Source: Siphonodentalium dalli (taxonomy: Eukaryota > Mollusca > Scaphopoda > Gadilida > Siphonodentaliidae). Taken from it: a stretch of DNA of 64,000 nt. A model generated the notes under the pieces. The model searched no databases and had not been told where the DNA came from. It saw only the letters and a list, made by a program, of their open reading frames with translations. The stretch spans positions 231,088,578-231,152,577 of the forward strand of contig CP136062.1 of the NCBI GenBank assembly GCA_032622095.1, in the 5' to 3' direction. A program made the position numbers and the translations under genes. Positions 52,487-62,099 of this stretch are shown piece by piece (within the stretch, counting starts at the first letter, position 1; every line of letters starts with the position of its first letter).

Positions 52487-54027
52487 AATTTAGTATCAAC
52501 ATTGTGGGGAACCCTAGCTCGTGTTTAGTCAGAATAGGTAAAAATAAATATCGCTCATTAGTGGATAGTGGAGCGGAAGTATCATTGATTCACAAACGCG
52601 TCTATGACGCATTACAGTTCCGACCGAAACTAACTAGGGAACACATCAACCTTAGCTCCGTGAATGGGAAGTCACTGGGCGTACTTGGTAGCGTGGAACT
52701 GACCTTCAGAATGGCGAAACTAAAATTAACCCATAAATTTTATGTGGCGAATGATATGACCCGGAATATGATCTTGGGGAGGGATTGGTTGACCTCTCGG
52801 GGGGTCAGACTATATTATGATCTGGGATGCCTCAAGGTCAGTGACGTGTACGTCCCATTGGAAACGGACGCGCACATAGCTTCCCTGCTGAGACTGACCA
52901 GCAAAGTTAGTTTAAAGCCCCGAACATCGACTTTATGTATGGGAAAATCAAAAAACTTAGCTTCTCTTCACAAGTCGACATTAATAGAGGTTGCCCAAAT
53001 CGAGAAAGGTTACCTAGCATCAAAACCCGGTTTGGAGGTAAGGAAGTCGATTTCGGAACTAGGTAAAAGACATCAAGTCCCATTGCTACTTGTGAACAAC
53101 ACTAATAAAACCGTTTATCTACGGCGCGGCAGTGTAGTTGGAAAATCAGTCACGTATGGACGAAGACGCAATCGTGCTGGGAAAGGTTATTGTCAAATAA
53201 CATTACAGCAACAGCCTAAATCATTTATGATGGTACACAAACACGTGAAACAGGCGAAACGCAAACAAGCAGCGAAATTTAACAAAAAGGCCACAGACAC
53301 CAAATTCGAGATTGGCGAGGCCGTCTATGTGAAGAATCATTTACGAAAAAGCAAACTTGAAAGCAAATGGAAACTTTACTTCCGCATAACCAAGCAAATA
53401 ACGCCCGTTACTTTCGAGTTAAGGAATCAAGTAACTGGGAAAGTCACACAATCCCATGCTGAACATATGCGCAAAGCCAACCTGGAATGGGAAATCCCCA
53501 AAACTGACAACAACAAGCGTGCTCAAACGTATGTTGTTCCCCCCGAAGACGAAGATAGCGACGTTCCTGCCCCTAACCCTGTGGGTGGGTCTTCTGGCGA
53601 TGAAACAGAACCATTACCAGATGATGTAATCGCTCGATATCGGAGACAATGTTCGGACTCCGATGACGAAGATGTTCCTTTAAGCGAGCTTAAGATGCGC
53701 TTACAGCGTAGAAAGACGCGACTCGCGCGCTCAGAGCCGCTACAAAACCCTGACTCGTCCATGGACGAGAGACCAGAGCCGAGTGCCAAGGCACGACGCG
53801 CTCCAGCGCCTCGTCGACACGGGCGCAAAGTAACAAAGATGTTTACGAGTGATGACGGCTCAGAGGATGAGTTAATGGAAGTGGCCGCCATTGAACAAAA
53901 CCCTCGTGAATGTAGGCCCGTACCGGCCCCACGCAAGTGTAAGCAGCTCATGAATGGAGCGCTTAGTGACATAAGAACCAAGCAATCATTTAAAAACCTG
54001 TTGTACTCAATGGCAGCAGTGATGTAA
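52444..54027 (+). CDS. pol: Truncated Pol: protease fused to the integrase C-terminal tail
   Basis: Expressed by -1 frameshift from gag. The retropepsin domain has its catalytic LVDSGAEVSLIH (about 52558-52593) and the partner motif NMILGRDWL near 52765. After RRGSVVGKS the sequence switches, around 53150-53210, to VKQAKRKQAAKFNKKATDTK then FEIGEAVYVKNHLRK and VTFELRNQVTGKVTQSHAEH. This resembles the region after the integrase core plus the GPY/F-like C-terminal module. RT, RNase H and the integrase zinc and DDE parts are gone, yet the frame is kept through the junction. An acidic, Ser/Pro-rich tail of about 160 residues (GDETEPLPDDVIARY; SDSDDEDVPLSELK) ends at TAA 54025-54027. Confidence 0.88.
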   Translation, partial: KKLRNPLIEATCERKFSINIVGNPSSCLVRIGKNKYRSLVDSGAEVSLIHKRVYDALQFRPKLTREHINLSSVNGKSLGVLGSVELTFRMAKLKLTHKFYVANDMTRNMILGRDWLTSRGVRLYYDLGCLKVSDVYVPLETDAHIASLLRLTSKVSLKPRTSTLCMGKSKNLASLHKSTLIEVAQIEKGYLASKPGLEVRKSISELGKRHQVPLLLVNNTNKTVYLRRGSVVGKSVTYGRRRNRAGKGYCQITLQQQPKSFMMVHKHVKQAKRKQAAKFNKKATDTKFEIGEAVYVKNHLRKSKLESKWKLYFRITKQITPVTFELRNQVTGKVTQSHAEHMRKANLEWEIPKTDNNKRAQTYVVPPEDEDSDVPAPNPVGGSSGDETEPLPDDVIARYRRQCSDSDDEDVPLSELKMRLQRRKTRLARSEPLQNPDSSMDERPEPSAKARRAPAPRRHGRKVTKMFTSDDGSEDELMEVAAIEQNPRECRPVPAPRKCKQLMNGALSDIRTKQSFKNLLYSMAAVM

Positions 54028-54406
54028 ATAATAATGAAACGCCCGAACTATCTACCTGGATTTCATTTCGGAATGAATGAGACCCCACTTTTAACTGTCT
54101 TATTGATGACTGATGAGTCTAACCTGGCTTCGTAAATGTTGAAAATAGTTAGCCCGACGCCCCAGACCGAATCGCGAATAAATAGTCATGTTCGGATCAA
54201 TGACAGGTCGCGCGCCCCATGAAACCCGGCACGTGCGCATGGCGATTTAATAAATAAAGCTTTGAACTTTACAATCACGCGCCGACAGATAACGTGCACG
54301 CCGCCACCCTTAGGGTTACTGCGTTTAAGCGCACCCCGCTCAAATAAACACGATCGAAAATATGCTCACGACTGACTTAGTGAACAAAAAAGTATTACCC
54401 CAATGA
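54028..54406 (+). other. Untranslated stretch between pol and ORF3
   Basis: No frame of note. AATAAATAAAGC near 54249 could be a polyadenylation signal but lies far from the LTR. Confidence 0.35.
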
Positions 54407-54697
54407 ATGGTAGAGATGGCCATGGTAGTATTTTGCCCTAGTAACGTAGTTACAGTAGTAATTTTCATTATCTTGACCCACCGATTCTGGTGGAAATTTG
54501 TTAAACATCAGTTGCCAAGGTTAGCCATTATGTATAGTAAGCAGTTAGACCAGCGACCTGAGGATATCCTGAATGCCGTGTTCAAAGAACCCATCGACGA
54601 AGCAATGGAGACGGATGCACCAAAGCCGTCTGCGCTATTCCGGGACAACACTCAGGAACGCCTACATGTATATCCAATTATAGCCGTCAGAGGCTGA
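54407..54697 (+). CDS. ORF3, small single-pass membrane protein
   Basis: ATG at 54407 gives 96 residues. Residues about 6-26 (MVVFCPSNVVTVVIFIILTH) form a hydrophobic segment, followed by a basic stretch RFWWKFVKHQLPRLA and a polar tail (DQRPEDILNAVFKEPIDEAM). It sits where some gypsy elements carry an env-like or accessory gene, but there is no signal-peptide-plus-ectodomain layout and no fusion-type motif visible, so I do not call it an envelope protein. Confidence 0.55.
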   Translation: MVEMAMVVFCPSNVVTVVIFIILTHRFWWKFVKHQLPRLAIMYSKQLDQRPEDILNAVFKEPIDEAMETDAPKPSALFRDNTQERLHVYPIIAVRG

Positions 54698-55149
54698 CCA
54701 CATCTGTGGCGGATTTGGATTAGTATTAATTATGTATCGTATATTAATGTATTCCGAATTTCCTTCGTAATTATTGTTGCGCGGATATCAGAATCATTTG
54801 CATGTATATAGACATTTATGCATTTCATATATTTCAAATATTAATTGTTGCATAACGATGTCCAGGGTATTATAGTTGTATAATCATCAGAATGATTATA
54901 GCAAGCGTTGAATAGGGACTATAAATCCCGACATTCGGTCATAAGTTTTGATGATTGAAATCAATCACCCCGACTTATCTTGTGTTTAACTGTTCGTCAA
55001 CCAATCCATCTATATAATTAGTCGTAAATTCCATTTTCGTATTGGGCCGATCTGACGACCCTCAAGCGATACCGATAAATTGGAAAAGTAACCATTGTGT
55101 ATACTGACTGTGTCATTTGTTCTCAAACCTCACACAAATATCCGTTTGA
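54698..55149 (+). other. Internal region of the element, nothing recognised
   Basis: AT-rich stretch without a long frame, between ORF3 and the acidic frame. Confidence 0.35.
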
Positions 55150-55479
55150 GTATTACAGGCTGACCATGGCGGTGGAACAAGGGTCGACCAGTTGTCAGAA
55201 CCTACCCCATACTCGGACATTGAGGACGAAAATACCTCGACATCCGATGATGACGAAAATGACGACGCCATGAAATTTCAATCATAGTTTTACACCGAAA
55301 GAGTCACAGCCAGTGGGTCGGAGTTGTCTGAGAGACGCCCAGACGACCCGATCTACACGGAGACGACCGACATCGAACCAGCTATCCATCGCCGATGCCG
55401 CTGTTGCGAAACACTTCGACGAATCATCGACCTGCTGCGCAGCGACGAATTGGACTTGCGATTTCAAGATCAACTTTAA
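55150..55479 (+). pseudogene. Acidic ORF interrupted by one TAG
   Basis: One frame runs from after a TGA at 55147 to TAA at 55477-55479, with a single TAG at 55285-55287. Part one reads VDQLSEPTPYSDIEDENTST + SDDDENDDAMKFQS; part two reads DDPIYTETTDIEPAIHRRCR + CCETLRRIIDLLRSDELDLR. TTACAG|GCTGACC at 55153-55165 could be a splice acceptor, and there is no good ATG, so it may be a 3' exon. Function unknown. Confidence 0.5.
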
Positions 55480-55483
55480 ATCG

Positions 55484-55500
55484 AAAAAGTGAAGGAGTAA
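55484..55500 (+). promoter_or_regulatory. Polypurine tract
   Basis: AAAAAGTGAAGGAGTAA abuts the 3' LTR at 55501, in the position of a plus-strand primer. Confidence 0.75.
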
Positions 55501-56266
55501 TGTGCCAAGACGACCCCAGGGACATAACTTTCAACCTGGGAAGAAGATAGGAAATATCTAAGTCAGAGGGGCGCTCGATTACCACACATATCAGCGCCGC
55601 TGTTGACCACATCTAGATCGCAAGTACTGAGTACCAAATCGAATTAGCGAGCGTCCATGCAATAACATAGGGAAATGATTTGTGGAGTAAACAGAACACG
55701 GTCTTGAGGATTAGCAAGACCAGATGTATCGCCTAGAAAGCTACTGAACCCAGGAGAGTTAATAGGACCCATGGGGAGATGACGATAACTCAATTACCCT
55801 AAGTACGATGAACCGACGCGCCGTGAAAATACACATGGCCGTCATTAGCAGACACTGGGTATTTTAGGAAGAAGAAAACCGACATCCACAGACAGTTCTA
55901 ACCAGTTTCTATCTGACCAACACAAGCGATCATCACGAACCCTCGGACGCTTAGAAGAGCAGAGTGGAGCAATGGACGGAAATACAAGGTAAACATTATG
56001 CTCTTGTATTTCTGACAACGCCCCACTGATGCGCCGACGGAGGAAGAAGAAGAGCAGACGACAGGAAGACGAACTCAACCGGAACTCAACCGAGTAGAAG
56101 ACAAGCAGACACACACAACCTATGAAGACGGAAGAAGACCCGAAACCAAGCAGACGACAGGAAGAGAAACCCAGATGCCGATGATTGAACATTATTGACT
56201 TTGTTATATATAAATAATCAAACAGTTCTGATAGCCTTAAGAGTTCTATGTACCCGTATTGGCACA
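55501..56266 (+). repeat. 3' LTR
   Basis: 766 bp, same length as the 5' LTR and ending GGCACA, followed by the target duplication ATGC. Confidence 0.95.
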
Positions 56267-57239
56267 ATGCGCGCTATTTGGGGCTGGTGGTTCGGAAAGC
56301 CGAAAGCTTGTTGCCATGCAGTGTTCACAAACTGAATGTTAATTCTAAAACCAACCACACACATTACCTACATGTATACTGTACCATACAAGACAGTTGA
56401 ACTTAAATCACATGTACACGTTATATTTAAATTCAAAAGCGCCATTTTATTTACACATAATGTTATGATATTAATGGTGATCTGCGCGTCTATAGCAGAT
56501 TGTTATATCATGACATGAATCCTGTAGCGAGCCTCGAATGTATATAGAAGGATCTATTATGAGCGTCGTCTGTCCGTGTTTGTGAGGGGCACCATATATG
56601 GGTAATGTCAGTACAAAAACCTCGGAACTTGTTGATGTTCTGACCTGAACTTTACGTAACATTGAACAAACAAGGCAGGTAAATATATTTCTTTGTTAAA
56701 ACTTGTTCCTCAGTAATCTACTTCACATTAGGGGTGGTCCCAGCTCAAGGTTGCATGGTTTTTTTGTGACTGTTGTGAGCCAATATAACACTAAACATTG
56801 ACTTATTTATCCGTGAGAAATGCCATTATGCAAGTGAGTAAAGTGAGTCATCTAAATGCAGTGAAAATCCCCTGTATGTAAAGGTCACCTCGGGAGTTTC
56901 TATAGGAACCATATACTGTATACAGGACAAAGTGTATAGCGTAATTTAAGATTACAGATGTTTACTCTATATATGCAGCACGAGTAGAGCGAAGTGTCAT
57001 CGAATTGTTTCCCAACTCTTCAATCTAAATCATTTTACCGAAATTAGGATTCGACTCTGGTTTAAAACAACATTTTCAATTTTTCATACTGCTGTAAATA
57101 CTACTGTACTTTTATGCCTACATGTGCCGGTACCGGTAGGCCTACTGTACCTTAGTTAAAAAAAAACAGTTCCAATCTATATCTGCATGGTCCTAAGTTA
57201 AAACCGATGTTATGTCAGTAGTGAGGCTGACTCAGTCCA
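56267..57239. other. No gene seen
   Basis: Single-copy-looking AT-rich sequence with GTGCCGGTACCGGTAGGCC near 57123. No credible ORF. Confidence 0.4.
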
Positions 57240-57414
57240 CTTTTAAATTTCCAACTGCACCCCCACCCCCCCCCCCCAGCCTGAACCAGACCAAAATCCC
57301 AGGTTTGTGAATTCAAATTACAACACCAGAAATACCATGTTATATAGAAGTGTTAGCAAATTTCCAACTGATCAATTGCCATTTCAGACCAAAACTTAAA
57401 CCAAGTATATAATA
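57240..57414. repeat. TTCCAACTG-type degenerate repeat, block 2
   Basis: AAATTTCCAACTGCACCCCC, a C-run near 57268-57278 and ATTGCCATTTCAGACCAAA link this to blocks at 39354 and 59620. Confidence 0.65.
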
Positions 57415-58108
57415 GGGTCCGTGAAGATTCGGCAGGGAAGATTCGGCGGGTTTTATCGGCCGAATCTTCCTAGGTTTATACCAATATATTGGGACGGGAG
57501 ATTTTATGTTTTAAGTTTTATGAATTATGTGGACATATTTTTTAATAATATATTAAATGAATAAATTAAATGAAGCTATTACTTTTATGATGTTTTGTTT
57601 GAGATTATTTGTATGTTTTATGAGTGAATATTTTACAAGAATAAATTACTTTTATTATTACTTTTGTTATTACTTTTATGATGTTTTGTCATTAGTTTGT
57701 TTGACATATTTTATGAGATTATTTTAGGTTTATGATAAGGTAAGTTTATTGTGAATATATTGAAGTTATTACTTACAAATTACGTGGTAAATCCAAATAT
57801 CACGTTCGAACACTATAAGGAATTATGATTAAAGAAGATTCAATGAGAAAACGAATAATTTTTTTGACAGTTGTTCACACTGTGTTCACGTTGGCACCAA
57901 GTGTTTATATAACAGTCGGTATAATATACAGAGTCGTCTTTCTGATGCTGATATGATCTCAGTGAGAACTATTCGATGTTTGTTTAGATAAGTTTACTGA
58001 GTGCATTTCAGTTAGAACTGATCAGTTGTTTGTTTTACCGCATCAGATCTAACGACTTTTAGACTATATAGTTGAATGAAATTGACTTCACCATATCACA
58101 TCTTCGTC

Positions 58109-58202
58109 ATGCCTTCGTACAACCTCCGTCAAAATCAGCTCATAGACTACCCGTGTACTAAGTGTAATAGGAATGTACGTCCTCGTCAGCAAGCAATAAT
58201 AA
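58109..58202 (+). CDS. MULE remnant gene, exon 1: N-terminal Cys motif
   Basis: ATG at 58109 encodes MPSYNLRQNQLIDYPCTKCN + RNVRPRQQAII. PCTKCNRNVRPRQQAI matches the start of a zinc-binding domain that I know from mollusc MULE-type proteins, where a second CxxC follows; here it is cut off. A donor A|GTAATA at 58203 gives phase 1; if it is not spliced, the frame stops at 58220. Confidence 0.65.
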
Positions 58203-58358
58203 GTAATAAACGCTCTTTATAAGATATAAGTTAAACAAATGGTTAATGTGTTTACACATATTTTAATAAACAACTCATTCTTCACAACAAATGGTTAATA
58301 ACACATATAATAAAAATATATAAATAATATATAATAAACAATTCGTTCTTCATTTCAG

Positions 58359-58618
58359 CATGGCACCGAAGGATTAACAGCAAGTCTGGCCAACGCCTAT
58401 CATTCTACAAGCTGGTGCCAATTCTTCAACTTGAAGCAGCCCATGTAGAAATTGCCGTTGCAGCCAGGGATCTCGAGACAGACGTGGGGAGGAAATACAC
58501 AGAAATAGATACGAAGATCAGCAACCTATGGGCAAAATACAGAGAAGACGACATCAGAACATCGGAATTCCTACAAGAAGTGACCAAGATCTACAGAATC
58601 GGCAAGGCAAAGAGATAA
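58359..58618 (+). CDS. MULE remnant gene, exon 2: C-terminal tail
   Basis: Acceptor CATTTCAG|CATGG. Two bases complete a Thr codon with exon 1, then WHRRINSKSGQRLSFYKLVP, ILQLEAAHVEIAVAARDLET and DVGRKYTEIDTKISNLWAKY continue to TAA at 58618. Basic RRIN, LSFYKLVPILQLEA and the RKYTEIDTKISNLWAKY helix correspond to the region after the MULE transposase core in mollusc proteins. Joined to exon 1 it would be a small protein with both ends and no DDE domain. It could act as a dominant-negative or DNA-binding repressor, or be inert. Confidence 0.65.
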
Positions 58619-59031
58619 GAAGACAAGACGACAACAAGATAACAAGACAAGACTATTAGTTGATTTTGTATGTTTCAAATAAAGAATGCCGGTTATAAAT
58701 GGATTTTAAATTGTTTTGTTTGTATTTCTGTTACACCTTATGTTATCAGCTTGTGTAAATATGTTTCATCCATTCTAATAAAATATGTCATTACTAAAAA
58801 TGAGTTAATCAAGACCCTATAATCCCTCTAATTAGTTGTTATTGTTACAACAAAGAATAAGTGCGCACACAAGCTTAGTCCCACATAAGCCGTAATCCCT
58901 CCACTAATTAGTTAGATCAAACGACTGGCCGAATCTTCCCCGCCGAATCTTCCCTGCCGAATCTTCCCTCCGCCGAAAAATACTTGGCCGAATCGTCCCT
59001 CCGCCGAATCTTCCCGTTCCCATATAATATA

Positions 59032-59519
59032 TTAAAGGTACTCAACCCGATAAAACTCCTCTCAATTACTATTTCAATGGCTTCGGGGGTCAAAAATATT
59101 TGATTCGAGTCGAGGAAGTCACCCATCAAAGCTCAGATTTGTTAGATATCGATTTTAGAAATCTATTATTTTTCATTATCGGGAATTGTTTCTGGCCCAG
59201 AAGACAGTAAAAAATTCGTTGTTATTACCCACTTGATCATAGAGTTATCCATCCTTGTCTGTTTGAATATAATTTTGGCGTAAAATCTCGAGCATGTTAC
59301 CAAATTGACGGCAGTTATTGGTACTCATCTCGAGAACATAAGATTTTTCAAAAATCAATATCTAATAACTCTGAGCTTTGTTTGATGGGTTCCTCGACTC
59401 GAATCAAATATTTTTTACCCCCAAAGCCAAAGAAATAGTAATATAGGACCCTCTGATCGGATTGTTGTTGTTGGAATCTGTTGAGATGGGGACCCTCTTT
59501 ACGGGTTGAGTACCTTTAA
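59032..59519. mobile_element. TTAA-flanked foldback MITE, second family
   Basis: TTAA at 59032-59035 and 59516-59519 with inverted ends AGGTACTCAACCCG and CGGGTTGAGTACCT. Inner modules also pair: GGCTTCGGGGGTCAAAAATA with TATTTTTTACCCCCAAAGCC, and TTTGATTCGAGTCGAGGAA with TTCCTCGACTCGAATCAAA. No ORF. A truncated relative is at 12218-12426. Confidence 0.85.
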
Positions 59520-60790
59520 GCCAAGTATAAAAACAAATGTACTGTTGGCCTAGGCTATTAATATACAAATTCCCACTATACAGGTAGGTAGTTTCTGATT
59601 GGATAATCTAGTTAACTACCGTATGACATAATTGTGTCATGAAATTTCCAACTGTTGAAAATTTAAAAGGTTGACCAAAGTTGGGGGTGAGAGACCACCC
59701 CATGTGCACCCCCTGATCGGGGACGCGGCTAGAGGGTCTCCGTTGGGGGGGGGGGGGTGTGACCACCTTCGGAAATTCCAACTGCAGCCGGGGGCCCTGG
59801 GCTAAATCAGAATCAGACCAAACACAAGGTTTGCATAATTCCATTTGCACCCCCCCCCCCCTTGCCTCAGTACTCAGGCCTAATCCTTTATATTCATAAA
59901 CCATGGTTCTATATTCCAGGTATGAGAACATTAAGATATTTTAACCTGAAAAATTGCATAAATCCTAACATTTAGTGGTCTAACTCTAGACAAGTGCACA
60001 CGGCTACGGGCAAGAAACCAGGTCACACCGGGATGACCGTGGTTGTTCGGCCCGGTGTGAGAAAAGTTTGAAAACTATACAAGAAAATCGCAAATCCTAG
60101 CATCTAGACTGACCTCAAGTCCTCAACTGTTCAAAGCTTTCCTGGTGTTTCAAACCCCATCTCCTCCTCAGGTTGGAAAATCTCCAACTGATCAGCTGAA
60201 CTGATGACCATTTCGGTTCACAAGTTTGACCAAATGCAGTAAAAGATTGTTTTACTAAACTAATAAGCAGTTTTGTATTGGCGACGGGGGAGGGACAAAG
60301 ACACACCGGGCCGACCATGGTTCGGCCCGGAGTGCGAAAACTTTGAAATCTGAACAAGAAAATCGCAAAATCCTAGCATCTAGACTAGCCTCAAGCCTTC
60401 AGGACAGTAGAGTTGGAAATTTCAAACCTGACACTCCCACTTAGGTTGGAAAATTTCCAACTGATGACAATTCCAATGACAATGTTGACCAAATGTATGA
60501 CAATATTGTTTTCTTAAATTAACTAGCAGTTTTTGACTGGCCACGGGGGAGGGACCGGGACACAAGCTTTCCAAGTGTTGGAAATTTCCAACCTGTCACC
60601 TCCCCTAAGGTTGGAAAATTTCCAACTGATGACCATTTCAATCCAAAATTTTTACAAAAAATGGGAAAATATATGCAAATATTGGTCCAAAAACAATTAA
60701 TTCCCCCCAATAAATTGTTTGAAAATCAAAACTACAAGAACATTTTCAACCTATTGTTGGTGTGAAATTTCCAACTAATGTTTTAGTACA
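59520..60790. repeat. TTCCAACTG-type degenerate repeat, block 3
   Basis: Four to five diverged units of about 240 bp share GGTTGGAAAATTTCCAACTG, TGACCATTTC, GACCAAATG and GATTGTTTT. They also share GCATCTAGACTAGCCTCAAG, and two contain CACCGGGCCGACCATGGTTC then GGCCCGG. G- and C-runs occur near 59747 and 59850. Open frames are chance. Confidence 0.7.
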
Positions 60791-61249
60791 GCGGCCAAAC
60801 GCCAAAAGTGGTCGGGTACCCCTACCCACGGTAGAACAAGTTAAAACCAACATTTTTTGAAGGAGAAATATATGCTGTAGACGAAAATGATAGTGAAAAA
60901 TAACGGAATTGGTGGTGGCTATTCTCAAATCGACGATGAACGATACCCACCAGTGACTTTTCCCTAAAATTAACGATTTTGGTTAAGTGAGCCCTGCGGC
61001 TATGTCCTAAGTTATTAGCCCACATTGTAGGCGTTAAAATGACTACAGCATACCGAATCTGTACCTGATATGCAAGAAGTGTTGGTTAATTTTGATTTTC
61101 GTGCCATTTGGAGCCGAAACATTTATTTTTTGTTGAAAAATCGCTCTTTTTCAAAAATATTATATTTTTCGAACATTATCATTCAAACGGATATTGCAAT
61201 GATATTGAGATATTTAGTTCATATGGTGTAGTAGTTATATAACAAGCAT
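60791..61249. other. No gene seen
   Basis: AT-rich, unique-looking stretch. Confidence 0.35.
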
Positions 61250-61950
61250 ATGAAGAAAGAAGTTAACAAAATATTTGAACGGTTTGCGAGATATTGGATT
61301 TTAGCTACCCCTCCCCCAAACACGTTTTTGGTCGAAAATAATACATATTTTTGTAAATGACATTACAAACATTTTCGAATTGATCTAAATGTGACCAAAT
61401 ATGAATCTTCTTCTGAAAGTGTTGTCCAGAGATGCCGTTTAATCGATTACAGATGTGTTCAGGCTTCCAGACCCCAGTTACAACAACAACAATTATTTTA
61501 TTGATAACTGGTAATTTTGCATGCATTAACATCGATGTTAGGTACTAAACCTTTGTTATAAACAATATGTGACCAACTATAAAATTCATATGGCTCAGTA
61601 GTTATCTGGACATCACAAGTAGAAAGAATTTGACAGAAATTGTCAACGGTTTTCAAGATATTGGAATTAGGTACCGCTCCCCCGGACTCGATTTGGTAGA
61701 AAAACTACATATTTATGATAACAAGACAGACCTTTCTAAATTATTCTAACGAGCATCTAATCATTATTCGTGTGGTGAAAACCTGATCAGTAGACACCGC
61801 GAGCCTGGTTTTAGATGACCTCAGGTTTCCAATTAAACCCCCAGTTACAACAACAACAACAACAACTACACAATATTTTATTTATGACATGTAATTTTAT
61901 ATTAACACATATCGACTTTGAGCAACTGAAGTATTTGTTCTAAAGGACAC
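61250..61950. repeat. Diverged direct duplication of about 365 bp
   Basis: GATATTGGATTTTAGCTACC, CCAGTTACAACAACAACAA and the following TTATTTTATTGATAACTGGT-type stretch recur about 365 bp later with many substitutions. Confidence 0.65.
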
Positions 61951-62099
61951 ATAATAGAGAATAACATAATCATACAGAACAAAATTACTGTTGCTCTCCC
62001 GCCCTATTAGACGTCCTGAACACACCACGAACTGAATACAATATTATCTCAATATTAAGAATCGTGTAATTATAAAGGACAGTTACATACGGAAATATA

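Larger units (their letters stand above)
50463..56266 (+). mobile_element. Ty3/gypsy LTR retrotransposon, internally deleted pol
   Basis: Two 766-bp LTRs (TGTGCC...GGCACA) are flanked by ATGC on both sides (50459-50462 and 56267-56270). By eye they differ at three positions, so insertion was recent. The internal region has gag, a -1 frameshift site, a protease joined in frame to the tail of pol, a small membrane-protein ORF and an acidic ORF before a purine tract. Reverse transcriptase, RNase H and the integrase zinc and catalytic domains are missing. Given the near-identical LTRs, it must have been copied in trans by an intact relative. Confidence 0.94.
57415..59021 (+). mobile_element. Internally deleted MULE-like DNA transposon with remnant gene
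   Basis: An 8-bp target duplication ATATAATA (57407-57414 and 59022-59029) flanks ends GGGTCCGTGAAGATTCGGC and, in complement, GGGAACGGGAAGATTCGGC. Further GCCGAATCTTCCC copies lie just inside both ends. It carries a promoter-like region (GGTATAATATAC near 57919), two exons of a transposase-type gene and a polyadenylation signal (AATAAAG near 58680). The catalytic middle is missing. The 8-bp duplication and the protein pieces point to a Mutator-like element of a type widespread in molluscs (recognised from memory). Confidence 0.82.

Noticed and set aside
54407-54697. Retroviral envelope gene
   Set aside because: One hydrophobic segment near the N-terminus, 96 residues, no ectodomain, cleavage or fusion-like features.
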